In this document: piece after piece, positions 44,441 through 56,252 of the stretch | How the letters are laid out: each line of letters opens with the position of its first letter | Position numbering within the stretch: position 1 is the first letter of the stretch | Source: Laccaria trichodermophora | Lineage: Eukaryota > Basidiomycota > Agaricomycetes > Agaricales > Hydnangiaceae | Assembly: GCA_018417955.1 (NCBI GenBank) | Contig: JACTVC010000028.1 | Span: 310,001-374,000, forward strand | Direction: 5' to 3' | DNA: 64,000 nucleotides | Notes under the pieces: generated by a model | What the model saw: only the letters and a program-made list of their open reading frames with translations | Told to the model about the DNA's origin: nothing | The model's database searches: none | Translations under genes and position numbers: made by a program

Positions 44441-45585
44441 TCAATGCTCATCTACTTGATGACAACTCACACAAAAATTTCTATCAGGAAATCCTTCAAT
44501 AGGCTTCAGGTAGTCATATGCTGAGGAGCTTTTCTGAGACGTTTCACCAATAGGGGGTTTGGAAGTCTTGCTATAAGTCTTTACAAATCGCATGAAGCGT
44601 TCACCCCATGACAACTTTGACTCTTCTGATGCAAGTAGTTTGTCGACCTGGTCCTTTCGTCCCAGGCACCCACGAATTCGAAACCCCTGCAAGAATATGC
44701 ATTGGGTTCGGTCAGAGTGCCGATGGCAACACTTTTCAAACGATACACGAGGTCCTGCGGGGTGGTTAGTGCCCTGTGTAAGATCACCGCGTGCCGCGAG
44801 AATTTGTAGTTCGTTCAAGTCAGTTTGAGGCGGGTGGCTATGTCCGGTTGAATAGTCGGCGCTGAGATGCTGGACAGAATCCCAATCAATTGATATTCCT
44901 CCACCTGCTTGGCTGATTTTGATCGGGAAGCTCAAGTTCCCTGTAGTAGATGAGGATGAGTGTGACAGAACAGCTGTTTCCCAGTTCGCAGATTTATAAA
45001 ATCCTGTGACGAGTATGAGCCTTTCGATAGAAATGTTGCTTGCAATCCGACGCCCTTTGACAGCTTCGGCGATCCATTTCCTGGCATTCTGGAGAAAAAG
45101 GTTTCCTACAGCCTTCTTGTCAACGTCGGAGCAACGGGTGTAGTCTGCAACACCTTCCTCCACGTTCAAAATGGCACACGTACTGCGGGATGAGGTCATT
45201 GAAATATGACTCTTCACACCCGCACCCCTAGTTAAAGTGTAAGAGAAAACAGTCCTCAAGATATGGTTGGCTTACGATACAGCCTTGGCACCTGCTTCTC
45301 GTCGCTCGAGGCTCAGGGAGTAAACAGGTCCATTAAAATCGACCGGGGTTGTCCTCAATTCGTTGAAATTAAAGTTGCACTTCATGACATGCACAAACAT
45401 TCCTTCTCTGAAAAGCGACGCCGTCCGTTAGTGAGACAGAGGGTGGATGAAGGGGCTGACCTCATGTATCCGATGTCGCCTATCTCAATCTCGGCCCTTC
45501 CGTATGGATCCCCAAACCACACAGGAAATCCGTGACCCTTCAGTATCATTTGTTCTTCGTAGATCTGATGTCCCGGTCGTGGCAT
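44441..45585 (-). CDS. Conserved fungal protein of unknown function (GHGFPVW / GDIGYMREGMF family)
   Basis: Exons 45585-45461, 45407-45276 and 45227-44441 join in frame to 347 residues (start ATG 45585). The first introns (GTCAGC...TTTTCAG and GTAAGC...AACTAG) restore the family motif GDIGYMREGMFVHV and then FNFNELRTTP. Later blocks are ARKWIAEAVKGRRI, ILVTGFYKSANWETAVLSH and QCIFLQGFRI. From memory, these blocks mark a large Agaricomycete family of cytosolic proteins of unknown role, often clustered and often near NACHT/WD40 NLR-like genes, as here. No membrane segment or signal peptide is seen. It is open throughout, unlike its neighbours. Confidence 0.7.
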
Positions 45586-45739
45586 CGTTCTTGCAGGTTA
45601 TGGGGTTTAGAAGCGAAAACGAAAAAAAAGGGGTTACATGCAGAGCTCCCACGTACTGCCGAGACATATTATCAAGTTGCTGTCAGCCAAAAATAGTCGA
45701 GCGCCAAATGTCCAATCATACCCAAGTCGCCCCCACCAG

Positions 45740-45829
45740 CCCCCACCTCCCCAGAGTGGGAGACCTTAAGATTCTCCCAGGAATACCCTGACCTGAAGCC
45801 TTGCGTCCGCAACATCCGAGGCGCCTAAT
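45740..45829 (+). repeat. About 230-bp repeat, copy 2, left part
   Basis: Matches the left part of the repeat at 25297-25527 (ccccagagtgggag to gcgtccgcaacatcc). The remainder continues at 47668 after the inserted element. Confidence 0.65.
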
Positions 45830-47667
45830 CACTGTGGGGAGCGTTTGCACCCATATGTGGTGCTTAGTCACTGATTTTGACATTTTGGCACTCACGTGTG
45901 GTGTCCGTATTTGGGTGCTTTTCTCGACGCTTGAACGAAGTGTGCACTGTTGAACACTTCGTTTGAGTGCTTTCGTCTATCTCCATCTTAGCTCCTATGC
46001 AAGGCACCCACCTACACAACGGCCCCTAGATTACATACAATAGAGCTTCCATCGCTCCGTTGGGGGCCTTTTTGTGCTCATTTAACCAAGTCTTGTCAGA
46101 TGGACAATCTGGTGATCAAAGCTTGGACGGCTGATGATAGCAGGCCCGTCAAAAAGGAAATTTTTCTGGTGAAGAGTCTCAAAACATGCCGTTTCAAGAA
46201 ATCCATCAAACAGATCATAAAATCAGTCGCCAGTTACCGTCAACGTTGGAGAAAAATCAAGTTGAAATCAAGTGCCTCATCACCAAATATTGCCATTGAA
46301 AATCAGCAGTCCCTTAACTCATAATAGGTAAAGCATATGCTCTGTATTCTAAAACAAGCAGGAAGGCGAGGCAGCTAAGGTTGGTTGAATGCCATGTCCG
46401 AGTCGTTCCTAATCATCGCGACGCGTCTGTTTGTTTATATTTCTCATCGAGCTTGTCGGAGTTTGAAATTCAACTTGTCATCATACCACATCCACCTATG
46501 ACCACTCCGGCGTCGTTTTGGATCTCCGTCGCTTTCGAAGGGTCTTACGATACGCAGGAGTGGTAGCTACCGAGGTCAGTTGATATTTTCTTTACTTTTG
46601 GCTTTCAACTCGCGCTCACGAGGTTCCTATACTCATCGAAGGGTTTCAAGTACGACAACTCACAAATCGAGGATCAGCGTGTGCTGAGAGTCCGTATATG
46701 CATGTTATGTGAGTGTTGGCACTTTATATCGAGTGTACATCGTCAATAAACCAGCATATAGTATTCTCAGGAATTGAGTATCAGTAGATTTCGGACTCAG
46801 GCGTGAGTAAGTCACCCTTTCATACATTGGTTCCCGTTTTTTGTAACATATCACATTTTTAGGTCAACTTCACTCAAATCGCCACTGACCTTATACATAA
46901 CGCGAGTGGTGGAAATGTGGCTGGACTTTGAGAGTGTAAATTGGTACGTTCACGTCGCTCACGCGCTTTGAACAACAAACTAACATACCTCTTTGTTTTC
47001 GGTTTCACACTTGGCTTGACTTCGGTGCGCGCGATGGCCTTGGTCTCCTATGGCTGAATGACCACGTTTTCGACAAGCTCTCCTGCGCTCCCGACACTTG
47101 AACCATGGCTCGAGATCGACTTACCTCTGGTTCGTAAACACAATTCCTGCTTTCGGTAGCAAGTTAACAAAGTTCCCTTTCACACCAGGCAAACCCCCTC
47201 TGCTGACATCGATCGTCTCTGTGATGCCGCACATCACCCCCCTCTATCCCGGAACGAGCGCGTCTTCTCGGCGCATCAATGCGCGTACTGAACGCTTTCT
47301 CTCAGTGACTTTGTGGGTGGTCGCTATTTCTCACGGTTCAACATGTGAGTGAAATCTCACCGCACGGCTATAATCAAGTAGGTAGAGATGTATTAGCCAT
47401 AGTGACGCTGTAAATATATCGTTTTACGGTTATGTGCCAAATTTTGCAGGTGGTAACGAGCAACCAGGACAGCACTATATACAAGTGCTTTGACGGTGAT
47501 TCTATGGTGCAATTTTGGGCTGATCAGTGCATGAAACACCGTAAATGAGTGTTTTGAAAATAGTGCATCACTTCAAATGGGTGTGACAGACACTTCAGCC
47601 AAGTGTTTACACACTTGGATCAAGTGTAATGAAACACTCATGTGGGGTGCAAACGCTTCCCACAGTG
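45830..47667. mobile_element. 1.84-kb DNA element with CACTGTGGGRAGCGTTTGCACCC ends
   Basis: The left end CACTGTGGGGAGCGTTTGCACCC and the right end (reverse complement CACTGTGGGAAGCGTTTGCACCC) are inverted copies. The element interrupts the repeat whose uninterrupted copy is at 25297-25527, which fixes the insertion. Interior frames (46100-46324, 46381-46566, 47098-47352) are short and unrecognised, so it is probably a decayed or non-autonomous element. Target duplication is not clear: the left flank ends cgcctaat and the right flank begins taaaataa. Confidence 0.7.
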
Positions 47668-47807
47668 TAAAATAATTCCAATACGGACGGATATGAGCAG
47701 GTATGAACCCCAAAACCTTCGCGGCATTGTCCTGTGACCATCTTCCTCAGCTGACACCGGCCATCGCTCCCGTACAGGCGTTTTCTTCTGATAGATATGG
47801 TGTAATG
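47668..47807 (+). repeat. About 230-bp repeat, copy 2, right part
   Basis: Matches the right part of 25297-25527 (taattccaatacggacggatatgagcag to gatatggtgtaatg). Confidence 0.65.
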
Positions 47808-48110
47808 AATCCATGAGACAGACTCACCGCATGGGAATCATTACATTACACACATACAGTGGCACCATTTCACGGCGAGTGCACTATTTGTACACGTCCT
47901 GCTCACACGATACTTGGCGCCAATCCTTTTTCTAGAATAATAACTGTACTGCCATTACTAATGCCAGAACGATCTAGTAGTGTAAAATCATACATACAAA
48001 CCCTCACAGAATATGTACATTTTTAAGGTATATCAACGACGAGATCATAAATTGTTCGTGTGGGGTCATAGCATCCAGCCCAGAGACAATAGATATAAGA
48101 AGAAAAAAAG

Positions 48111-49835
48111 TTACGCGATATCTCTTGGGTCCACACTGCTGACGTTGTCGTTATCCATTGTCGGCCGACGTTTGGCGTCCCTGCTGGGCCCGCCCACAAC
48201 ACGCCCACTGGCTGCAACCGGCGTCTCGGGTATCCTGATGTCGCTACTAGTCATACCGGATATACTGCTATCGTTGCCAGTATGGCCGCCGTTGTTCTGA
48301 GTACCGGAGGCATATGTAAGATGGGTATCCGTCGAGCCTTGTCTGAGTAGACCTCGTTGTGCCCGAGGTGGCGGGGATGGGGAATCCGTAGCACTGTAAG
48401 CTGGGGGGTTAACGCGCGCCCTCCGTGAGCTTCCGATTGATGGCTCTGTCCGGCTTTGGATACTGATAGGGGGAGCGGTAGGTGCGTCATAAACGGGGTA
48501 AGACCCATTTGGATTCTTCCTATCCCCAAGAGGCGGGTTTGTGAGACCGCCAGGTGGAATGTGGAATGGGACAATGATATCTTCCGGATTTGAAGGATTA
48601 GGTGACGTTTGTCGTGGGGTTGGTAGCGTCGTGCGGGGGATAGTAGTGACGGGTGAACTGAAGTACGACAACGAATGTGCACTGGTGTTGTGAGTGCGGA
48701 CAGTCCCACTTCGCTCTACAGGGTGGGCTGGCGATGATGATAAGGTTGTGTAGCCCAGTGAGCCAGTCGATGTCATAGTCATATCAGAGGGTGATCGGAA
48801 GTGTGCGGACTGCCCCATGGTCAAGGGTGGATTCGAAACCGGCTGTTGCTTGGGAGTTCGTCGTCTTCGTGTGCATATGAAAAGACCGATACCAACAGCC
48901 AATGCGATCACAACGACCCCTCCCACAACACCACCAACGATAGCACCAATTGGCGTCTTCTTTTTCGACGACGGGGTGGGGGAATTGCTGACATCAGGGT
49001 GTTCTAAGAGAGAAGTTTGAGCTCTATTCGTGAAACTTAGGATTTGAAAATTGATACCTTGTTGTGCAATGCTCTTTGCTGTCGTTGCGTCAAAATGCTG
49101 AGATGGCCATGTTGACGCTGCAATACCGGATAAGTTAATCATGACGAAGAATGACCTATTGAAACTGACGATCATAGGTTGCCCAGTAGGGGATGAGCGT
49201 ACCCTCAGGAAGAGAAAATTTGCTGGGAAAGTAGCTGTAAACAGAGGTGAATAGTGCATGAAGATGATGCTGGAAAGACCCTACCTATTCGTTGTGGTTG
49301 TAAAACCTTGGCATGATTGGAAATAAGGCGCCTCGCTGCAGATAATATGAGCTTCATGAACGTGGCCTTGAGTACATACGCACTTCGGCACCGCTTGTGG
49401 GAAACCTTGACAGTCTGCACAAGCACCCAAAAGATTGTAAGCTAACCATGAACTGATAAGATCGGGGGCTTCGCATTAGCCGCAGTGGGTACAGACGGCC
49501 GTAAAACACACCATGTACAGACGTTTGCCGTGCTCGAGTTCGGGTTGGTGTACATGTCCGTTGGTTTTACAAGCGCGGGGACATTCCAATCTAAATGGCA
49601 TATCAGCTCAACGCTCCGTTAGGAATAGCATTTGCGGCTTACTTCCACCCTGGCAAGCTCCAAGCACCACGGCCGCCAACAAGCACGGTGATACACCTTT
49701 CGAATTATCTGCCCATGTAAAGTCAGTGCTGCAGACAGCTGCCGTCTGTGGACCTCGACGTTCAAGCGATCGTCCAATTAGTGCACTGGCAGGTGCAGCG
49801 CCCGCCAAATAAGCTAAGAGGAGGCTCAGAAGCAT
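48111..49835 (-). CDS. Single-pass membrane protein with cysteine-rich ectodomain (Skg6/Mid2-like layout)
   Basis: ATG at 49835 opens a signal peptide (MLLSLLLAYLAGAAPASA). Spliced exons give the ectodomain blocks CSTDFTWADNSKGVSPCLLAA, VCTCSWLAYNLLGACADCQG, then KFSLPEGTLIPYWATYDPSTWP and FDATTAKSIAQQ. These match a basidiomycete family of secreted-domain membrane proteins in which CxC and CADCQG pairs form a disulphide-rich head. A Ser/Pro/Lys stalk leads to the membrane helix GAIVGGVVGGVVVIALAVGIGLFI, followed by a basic stop-transfer RRRR and a 250-residue Ser/Pro-rich cytosolic tail. Several introns of about 45-55 bp are needed, for example one at the D-PSTW junction. Function unknown; a cell-surface or wall-sensing role is inferred from the layout only. 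Confidence 0.75.
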
Positions 49836-50949
49836 CGAGGGGAGCTTGCCGTAAGGTCGTGCAGGCCAGTACGCGGGGAGGCAATTGTCGGAGGTGTAGT
49901 TGACAAACAAACTACGCTGATAAACCAGATTCTGGCTGGGCTTTACGGATAGGGCAAGTGGGCCCAAAGTTGGACAGGAACAAAGCGGTGAGATCGGCTT
50001 GATCTGTCAGTGGTGGCATGTGCATCCCATGCCCACTCACGGAACATAGATTTTACACTCCATAATAATGCCAAAGCAGAATTCGGCCCAAATGTATTGC
50101 AATCAGCTACTTGGAAGAAGTGTCCTTGAGTGTGAAGTTTGGAATTTGAGAAGTTTTGAGTTTTGTTTTTGTTTTCGTTTGCCGAGTGATGGATGACGGC
50201 AGAGCGGAACGAGGTGGCGAGGCAAGTAGTTAGTAAATGAAAAGCCCATTGACATCAACGGGCTTCATTCCCCTCCATTGCCTACACTGAACATTGAGAA
50301 GACTACACGAAATTAGGAGGATCGGGAGAAGACCAGGCAAATTAGGATGACCTGAAAGCTGTGCTCAAGTCATTGAATTTGCCGGCTCAGGTCTGTTGAA
50401 ACATCATTCACAGCACACCTGAGCAGAGTCGTCACTTTGACACTCGTCGTGAGGGGTCCAAGCAACCAGCTAGAAGGAAGCAAAGTCGGTGACGTAGTTA
50501 GAGGACTGCAAATGACAGTGTGTGCCACCGCAGCGACGGCAGACTTAGAGCTCCCTCAATTGCAAATTTAGGGCGCTCTTTAGCCGCTTATCATCATTCA
50601 TCCATTTGCCTTCCTCCACGCGATGTCGGGTGAACGGATGCGCGGCAAGTGAGTTGCGGTACATGCCCACACGAACTTGACTTAGTTTAAACGTTTGATC
50701 GAATGCAGTATACTGGCGGTGACTGGCAATACAAGTTCAGGCGGACTTGGCCACATGTTGATGCAGACCGTACAGGACTGTACCCTAGGCTGGGTCTAAG
50801 GAGGACAGTTTCGTTAGTTTTCGACATCCTTCCTTGCCCTGCAGTCATTCGCCGCTGTATTTGCATTGTGCTGGGAAGTGAAGATACAAAAAAAATCAAA
50901 AGAAAAGGCACTCAACCAGAAGGTTCAGCATATCACCATCTCATCCCCA
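49836..50949. other. Intergenic region, no gene seen
   Basis: About 1.1 kb between the start of the membrane-protein gene and the 3' end of the RSC-like gene, both on the minus strand. It should contain the promoter of the former. Frames here (for example 50703-51002 plus) have no intron signals or recognisable residues. Confidence 0.4.
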
Positions 50950-53826
50950 TCAAGCCAATCCCATATCTTTTAATGCCGCCCTCATGTTCTCCGACACAGT
51001 AGGCCGCACGCGACTCCGTTCCTCGCCAGCATCCTCATCTTCCACACTCCCCTCTTGTTGGCGCTTTCTCTTCGTCGCGACATAATTCAAATAGGTAAGG
51101 CTATATCTCGGGCCCCTTGGACGCGCGACATTCAAAGGAGGTGCGGGGAACCACAACATTTCCCCTGTCTCGGGATCCCTGTCGAAGTGCCTGACTGCGG
51201 AGGTGAAAAGAATGTCGTGAGTTCGTCGTACAAAGATAGAAATAGAATCAAAGAGATGGAGGTAGTGGGGGGAGGATACCGAAGGGGATTAGACGGTTGG
51301 CTTCTTAGGGGCCATACATATACGTGAAGGTGTAAATGTGAGAGACTTACCGGTTTCTGGAGGGAGCTTTTCGACATGTGCCCCACCCCCAAGAGCTGCG
51401 AGTCCCCCAGCTGCCGTTATTACTGATCTGTCTGGACCAGAAGGCCGCTGCACTTGCTGCGGTTGTACGTACCCAGGCGCTTGCTGTTGCTGAACATGAG
51501 AAGTTTGACTGGCTTGCATACTCCTCGTCGTTCGCACATCCGGATCGCTACCGTTGACGCCCGCAGCTTGTGATTCTGTCCTCACGATCCCGCCCGGACA
51601 TTTGGACACGCTCTTTCCCGCAACACCTTGGGCTAGGAAAGGACTCGCCAAGACCACAGGATACACCGTCTTCTCAAATGGGTAGATGGGCATGAACTCG
51701 CTGCTCTTCCTCACTTCTTCTGGGACGCATGAATTCCAGTTTTTAATCTTCACAAAAGCACGGTCGCGGTCGTTGTATCGCGAGTCGCAGACGTACAGTG
51801 GAAAGCCAGGGTACCAGTAAGGCGGCCGCGGCCGTCCTCGGATGTGTCGTGCGGTGAACTGGCAAGCAATTTTCTCGATGATGTCTTCTACTTGATGGTC
51901 GGCAAAGTGACTAGTTTTGAAAACCTCTCCCTCCCAAAACTGTCGAGTTGGCGAATGAAATGTCTATTTTGAACTCGTCAATCAAAGGATGTCGACTACA
52001 GCAACAATAGCCTCACCTGCTCAGGCCGGTAATACCACGACACAGTTACTCCAGGTTGTCCTTTCTTCGAGCTATCGAGAAGTTCAATCGATACCCCTTG
52101 CTCGTGGAACGAAGACACTCACGAGTCATCGGACACCCAACACCGAAACACCTGCCCAATAATAGGCCGACTGGGATCATCAGGATTGGCCAAGTGCAGC
52201 CAATCCGCAAGCTTCACGCGCCACCCCTTATACGTCACCTCATCGACAAACACGCGATCTTTCGTCGGCACCCTGTAGCTAGTAACGCTGGGAGCAGTAT
52301 CGCTATCTGAAGCTCCATGTACGGGCTTGACGTTGCCGGGTCCCGCACGCAGAGACGTAAAGTTGGTTGAAGAAGAGGAAAGCACAGTGCCTTGTGGTGC
52401 GTTGGGTGAAGTCAAAGCTTGATAAAGTCTCTATGGATCAAAGTTTAAGTGTAATGATGGCGAAGCGAAAAGTAGTAACTATACTTGAAGAAGTAAGACT
52501 TGACCATATGGTTCTGTACATGGTTTGTGCCATCGACGTGCTTTCAAGAAGAGACGTGCCATGTCGATATCGAATTCTTTCGCATTGGCGTAGCTTTTTG
52601 AGCGGGCACGAGACTGGTGGGATGTCGGTCAGACATCTGCCACATTCCCTTGAACTGACCTACCTCAATTAATTTCAGAGAAAGGGGAGCGGTAAAAGGG
52701 AGATGTGGCGACGATGTTTCTTCCGGTACTGATTCCAAAGCAGAGGCAAGCCGATTTCCACTACATGTTCTCATTCAGCAAACAGCCAAAGATGTGAAAG
52801 AAAACCATAGCGTACATCACGTCTTTGTGACTCTTTATGGCATGAGCGATCTCCAATATGCGTTCCTACCCTAAATCAGGACCAACATACTGAAGCTCTA
52901 CGACAAGGATGACTCACCTGTGTACCTTCCGCCCAACCCACATCCGCAAACCCAGGCCACCCTGGAAGGCCCCTCTCCAGCTGCTTCACAATTTCTTCGC
53001 TCTGCGGATCTCGCTCTATCCCCACCCCCGCTCCTTCATCACCGTGCACCTCAACGTCTGGCGAGACGACGTCAACATCCATGTCTGCGGTGTCTTGGTG
53101 TTGAGTTGCTCTGGTTCGAGTAGATGTAGGTTTTGCGTATGAGTAATTTGCTGTACTTGTGCTTGCCGTTGGTGCGAAGTTGTGCGCCGGAGCTTGTGTG
53201 ATGACACGTGTTGCGGGTTTGGGTGTTGGAGCCGCTATGGGTACTGGGGCTGGGGATGGAGCTGCTGGGATGACTTGAGCTGGCTTTGAATCTTCTTCGT
53301 CTTCTTCTGCGATGCCCTTGCCTTTATAAACCTTTTGGGCAGAAGGAGGGGGTGGAGAGGTACGAGGGATGGGAAGGACTGAGCGTTTCTTCCACTCAGT
53401 TTCTAGCAGGGTCTATTGTACGGCATTAAGGATTCGGTTACGAAACACCAACAAGAAAGTTACCTTTAGTGCTTCAGCGTCTATCGCAATCCCACTTCCA
53501 GGTTCGTTGTAGTACAGTGCGTTCCAAAAAACAAGGGATATGTCGGTATAAACATCTGTCGCCTCTTTGTAGCGACCTTTATCCAACCCCGCCTTGACAT
53601 TGTTCAAACAACGTGGTTCAGGGATAACCTGGAAAAGATGAGACCTCAGCGCTCAGCACTGATAGTTCACCGACAGACGCACTTCGTAATACTGCGGCCA
53701 TTCCTCTCGGTCGACCAATTCCATAAACATCGCAGACAATAGTCGTTTCCCTCTAGGTGCAGTCGCAGCCAAAATGGCAGCGAGGATCTGGTCCATTGCC
53801 GTCTTTTGATCGGGCGTAATTGGCAT
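50950..53826 (-). CDS. RSC1/RSC2-like chromatin remodelling subunit (bromodomains plus BAH)
   Basis: Start ATG 53826 (MPITPDQKTAMDQI), stop at 50950. Bromodomain 1 spans exons 1-2: SAMFMELVDREEWPQYYEVIPEPRCLNNVKAGL, then EATDVYTDISLVFWNALYYNEPGS. After a basic, Pro-rich linker comes a diverged second bromodomain (LPFTAPLSLKLIEISRARSKSYANAKEFDIDMARLFLKARRWH). A BAH domain follows (FVDEVTYKGWRVKLADWLHLANPDD, GQVFRCWVSDD, VTVSWYYRPEQTFH, FWEGEVFKTSHFADH), then CDSRYNDRDRAFVKIKNWNSCVP. This order is that of Rsc1/Rsc2 of the yeast RSC complex (nuclear SWI/SNF-type remodeller; bromodomains bind acetyl-lysine). The C-terminus ends in a Gln-rich and then a charged tail. About eight introns are needed. 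In a quiet, gene-dense part of the window. Confidence 0.85.
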
Positions 53827-54616
53827 AGTCCTCCACAGTCAACTTGCCGTTACTCGTTGAATAGACTGAGCCTGCACTCGCAGAAAATATGAGGGAGAGG
53901 TTAGGCTATCGCGAATTAAGCCCTCGGCGCAAGGCTATCTCGAAATTTGCACGCTGGAGCAACTTTCTCAATGATGTGGTTAGAGTGAGTACATGATGTT
54001 CGCGTATCCAATTCGCTCACGTTGAAATAAGGCCGCCGTCGTTGAGGCGTACAGCGTCGCGAAAGGGGGAGGATAAAGTGCTTCTGTCGTGACCGAAGAT
54101 TGCAGCGACGCGGTATTTACGTGTGTTTGGCTGCACCTTCCCTCTCATGTTTTTCTCCAGAATTAGAATGGGATACGTTTCGACTTCCGAGTTCCAACAT
54201 CACCACAATCCATGAAAAAGATCAGAGGGTAGTACTACAACACAAATCTGGAAAACGTGAAATACACTCGAACATTTTGTAAGTCCTAATCGGTAATCGC
54301 TTGTCGTGAGTCAATCTACACCTAATCCGTTTACTACATTGAATCCAGTGGACCATCGTTAGGGCAAGAACCAAGAAAGATAACCTATTTACCCCAAGAG
54401 TGGTAGCGTACCTAACCCTGCTACTTACATTGCCCCTAGTCCCGCTTCATCAATACGGAATCGTTATGGACCTATCTTAGGCCGTTCCCCTACCGTTCCT
54501 TCCAATAAGTAATACAAGCAAAAAGGAGTCGTCCGTTCGTCACCGTATTCGTGTCTATATTCATCAAGGGGTCGTCTTCAAGCGTATTCTGGCCGCTGCG
54601 ACAACCACAGAACCAG
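53827..54616. other. Intergenic region, no gene seen
   Basis: About 790 bp between the RSC-like start codon and the 3' end of the zinc-finger gene. The right part should carry the latter's 3' untranslated region and the left part the RSC-like promoter. No supported frame. Confidence 0.4.
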
Positions 54617-56252
54617 TTAAAAGACCACCATTCGTCCGAACATGCCAAACCCTCCACTGCCATTCATATTTTTCACGTCCTTCCCTCGCGTTCCCATTCC
54701 CTGTTTCAGGCCTGGCCCAGGTAAGACGCCCCGCCAGCCACAAGGATGATAAGGGGTAGGCCCAACATTCTCATCCCATGAGTTCCTCTCCTCCGCTGGC
54801 GGATTGAAGCAGACCGGAGGCAAGGGCACGGGAGCCGCTTTCTTGAGTTCCTCTGAAACGAGGTTGAATGTGCGCAAGGAGAACGGGACCCATAAAGATG
54901 GGGAAGGTGCGCGTCGACGTCGCTTCGGCGCGTTGGGAGCCTTGGCTTCTTTCAACGGCTCTATTCGTTGAGAAGGCGACTGAGGTGTGGAGCATGATAC
55001 TGGGGTAGACCGCGATGGTGACGCAGGCCTCGTTCTTTTTTTCTTCCGCTGCGGGTCTGGTGGAGATGCGACGGCTGGACTAGCGGAGGCCATGGATTGC
55101 ATGGTGTGTAAAGACGACGCCGCGCCAGCTGAGCTGGAGCCAGGAGAGCCGCTCAACAAAGTGTCGGGTGAAGCAGCGGATGGCGACTCAGAAGATGATT
55201 TACCGGATCCCGAAGATATCATATGGACGGGCTTCGATTTACACCGGCGGACATGTCTGTTGAGGTTGGACGCGACTCCAAAACGACGCCCACACGTCTC
55301 GCAGACGAATGCTAAACATGAGGTTAGTTCCTGGAAAATATATTGACTCCACCTGACGTACCTTTCTCACCCGTATGCACGAGTAGATGCTACAATCGAT
55401 GGAGATGAGCCTCCTGGTCACAGGTAGCATTTCACCCGCTTACCTTTCTAAGGGTACTTGGTCGATCAAATCTACAACATTGAAATTGATCGGTGAATCA
55501 CTTTCCATGAAAATCCAACTAATTAAAACTGACCGTTTGTAGCACATGGTGCAAGCATGTTTCTTCTCCCGCGAAAGGATATCCGATCTATCAGGAATAG
55601 GTCTTGGCGGAGAAACTGCCACCGTCTCATTCTGGTGTGCATGAGGCGTCGTATCAACGACAGGAAGTGGAGGAGGAGGAGCAACAGTCGAGGACGACCC
55701 TTCCTCGTGTTTTCTCTCAGGTCGCGCTTTGTGGTTGAGTAAAACAGCCATCGCAGCAGGAGTGGGAAGCTGTGCAGTGGGGGAGCAAACTCCCGATTCA
55801 ACCAAGCTCCCCGAGCTTTTATTCACCTCGAAAAAATCAGGTTCTGGATGCACATGAGCGATATGCGCTGGAGTCGCGAGCGGTGCAAGTCCGTGGCATG
55901 GTTGCCCCGTCCATTGCCACGACTCCTGCGCGTACTCCGCTATATCCTCGGGTTGAAGAAAGAGGTCGGTGCCAGATGGGTTCCCGGTGAATCCTAAACC
56001 GGTGGCGTCGAGGCTGCTGACCGCAAGGCTCGTCGAGGGGATGGTGGTCGATGGTCCTCCGCGGTCTGGAAAGTAAGCATACTCTGGATGTGGGTAAGCA
56101 AATGGGGATCCCCTTGAGAAGTCGCCTATGAAACCCCCTCCGCCTATCGTGCCGTATTGATTGGGAAATGCAGGCTGTAGGACACCTTGAACACAGTCGT
56201 AAGGATCGGAATGAAAGGGACCTGGAGGGACACCATAGTACTGCGTCTGCAT
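54617..56252 (-). CDS. C2H2 zinc-finger transcription factor
   Basis: Start ATG 56252 (MQTQYYGVPP); a longer frame from 56285 begins GTG. Exons 56252-55534, 55471-55444, 55389-55362 and 55312-54617. The two tiny 28-nt exons lie inside the DNA-binding region and join to give two adjacent C2H2 fingers: CTMCYKRFDRPSTLRKHLLVH, the linker TGEKAF, and CETCGRRFGVASNLNRHVRRC. The N-terminal 220 residues are Pro/Ser/Tyr-rich, as in activation regions; the C-terminal part has basic stretches (RKKKRTRP, KRRRR) suited to nuclear import. Probably a nuclear DNA-binding regulator; target genes cannot be read from the sequence. The frame is intact. Confidence 0.85.
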
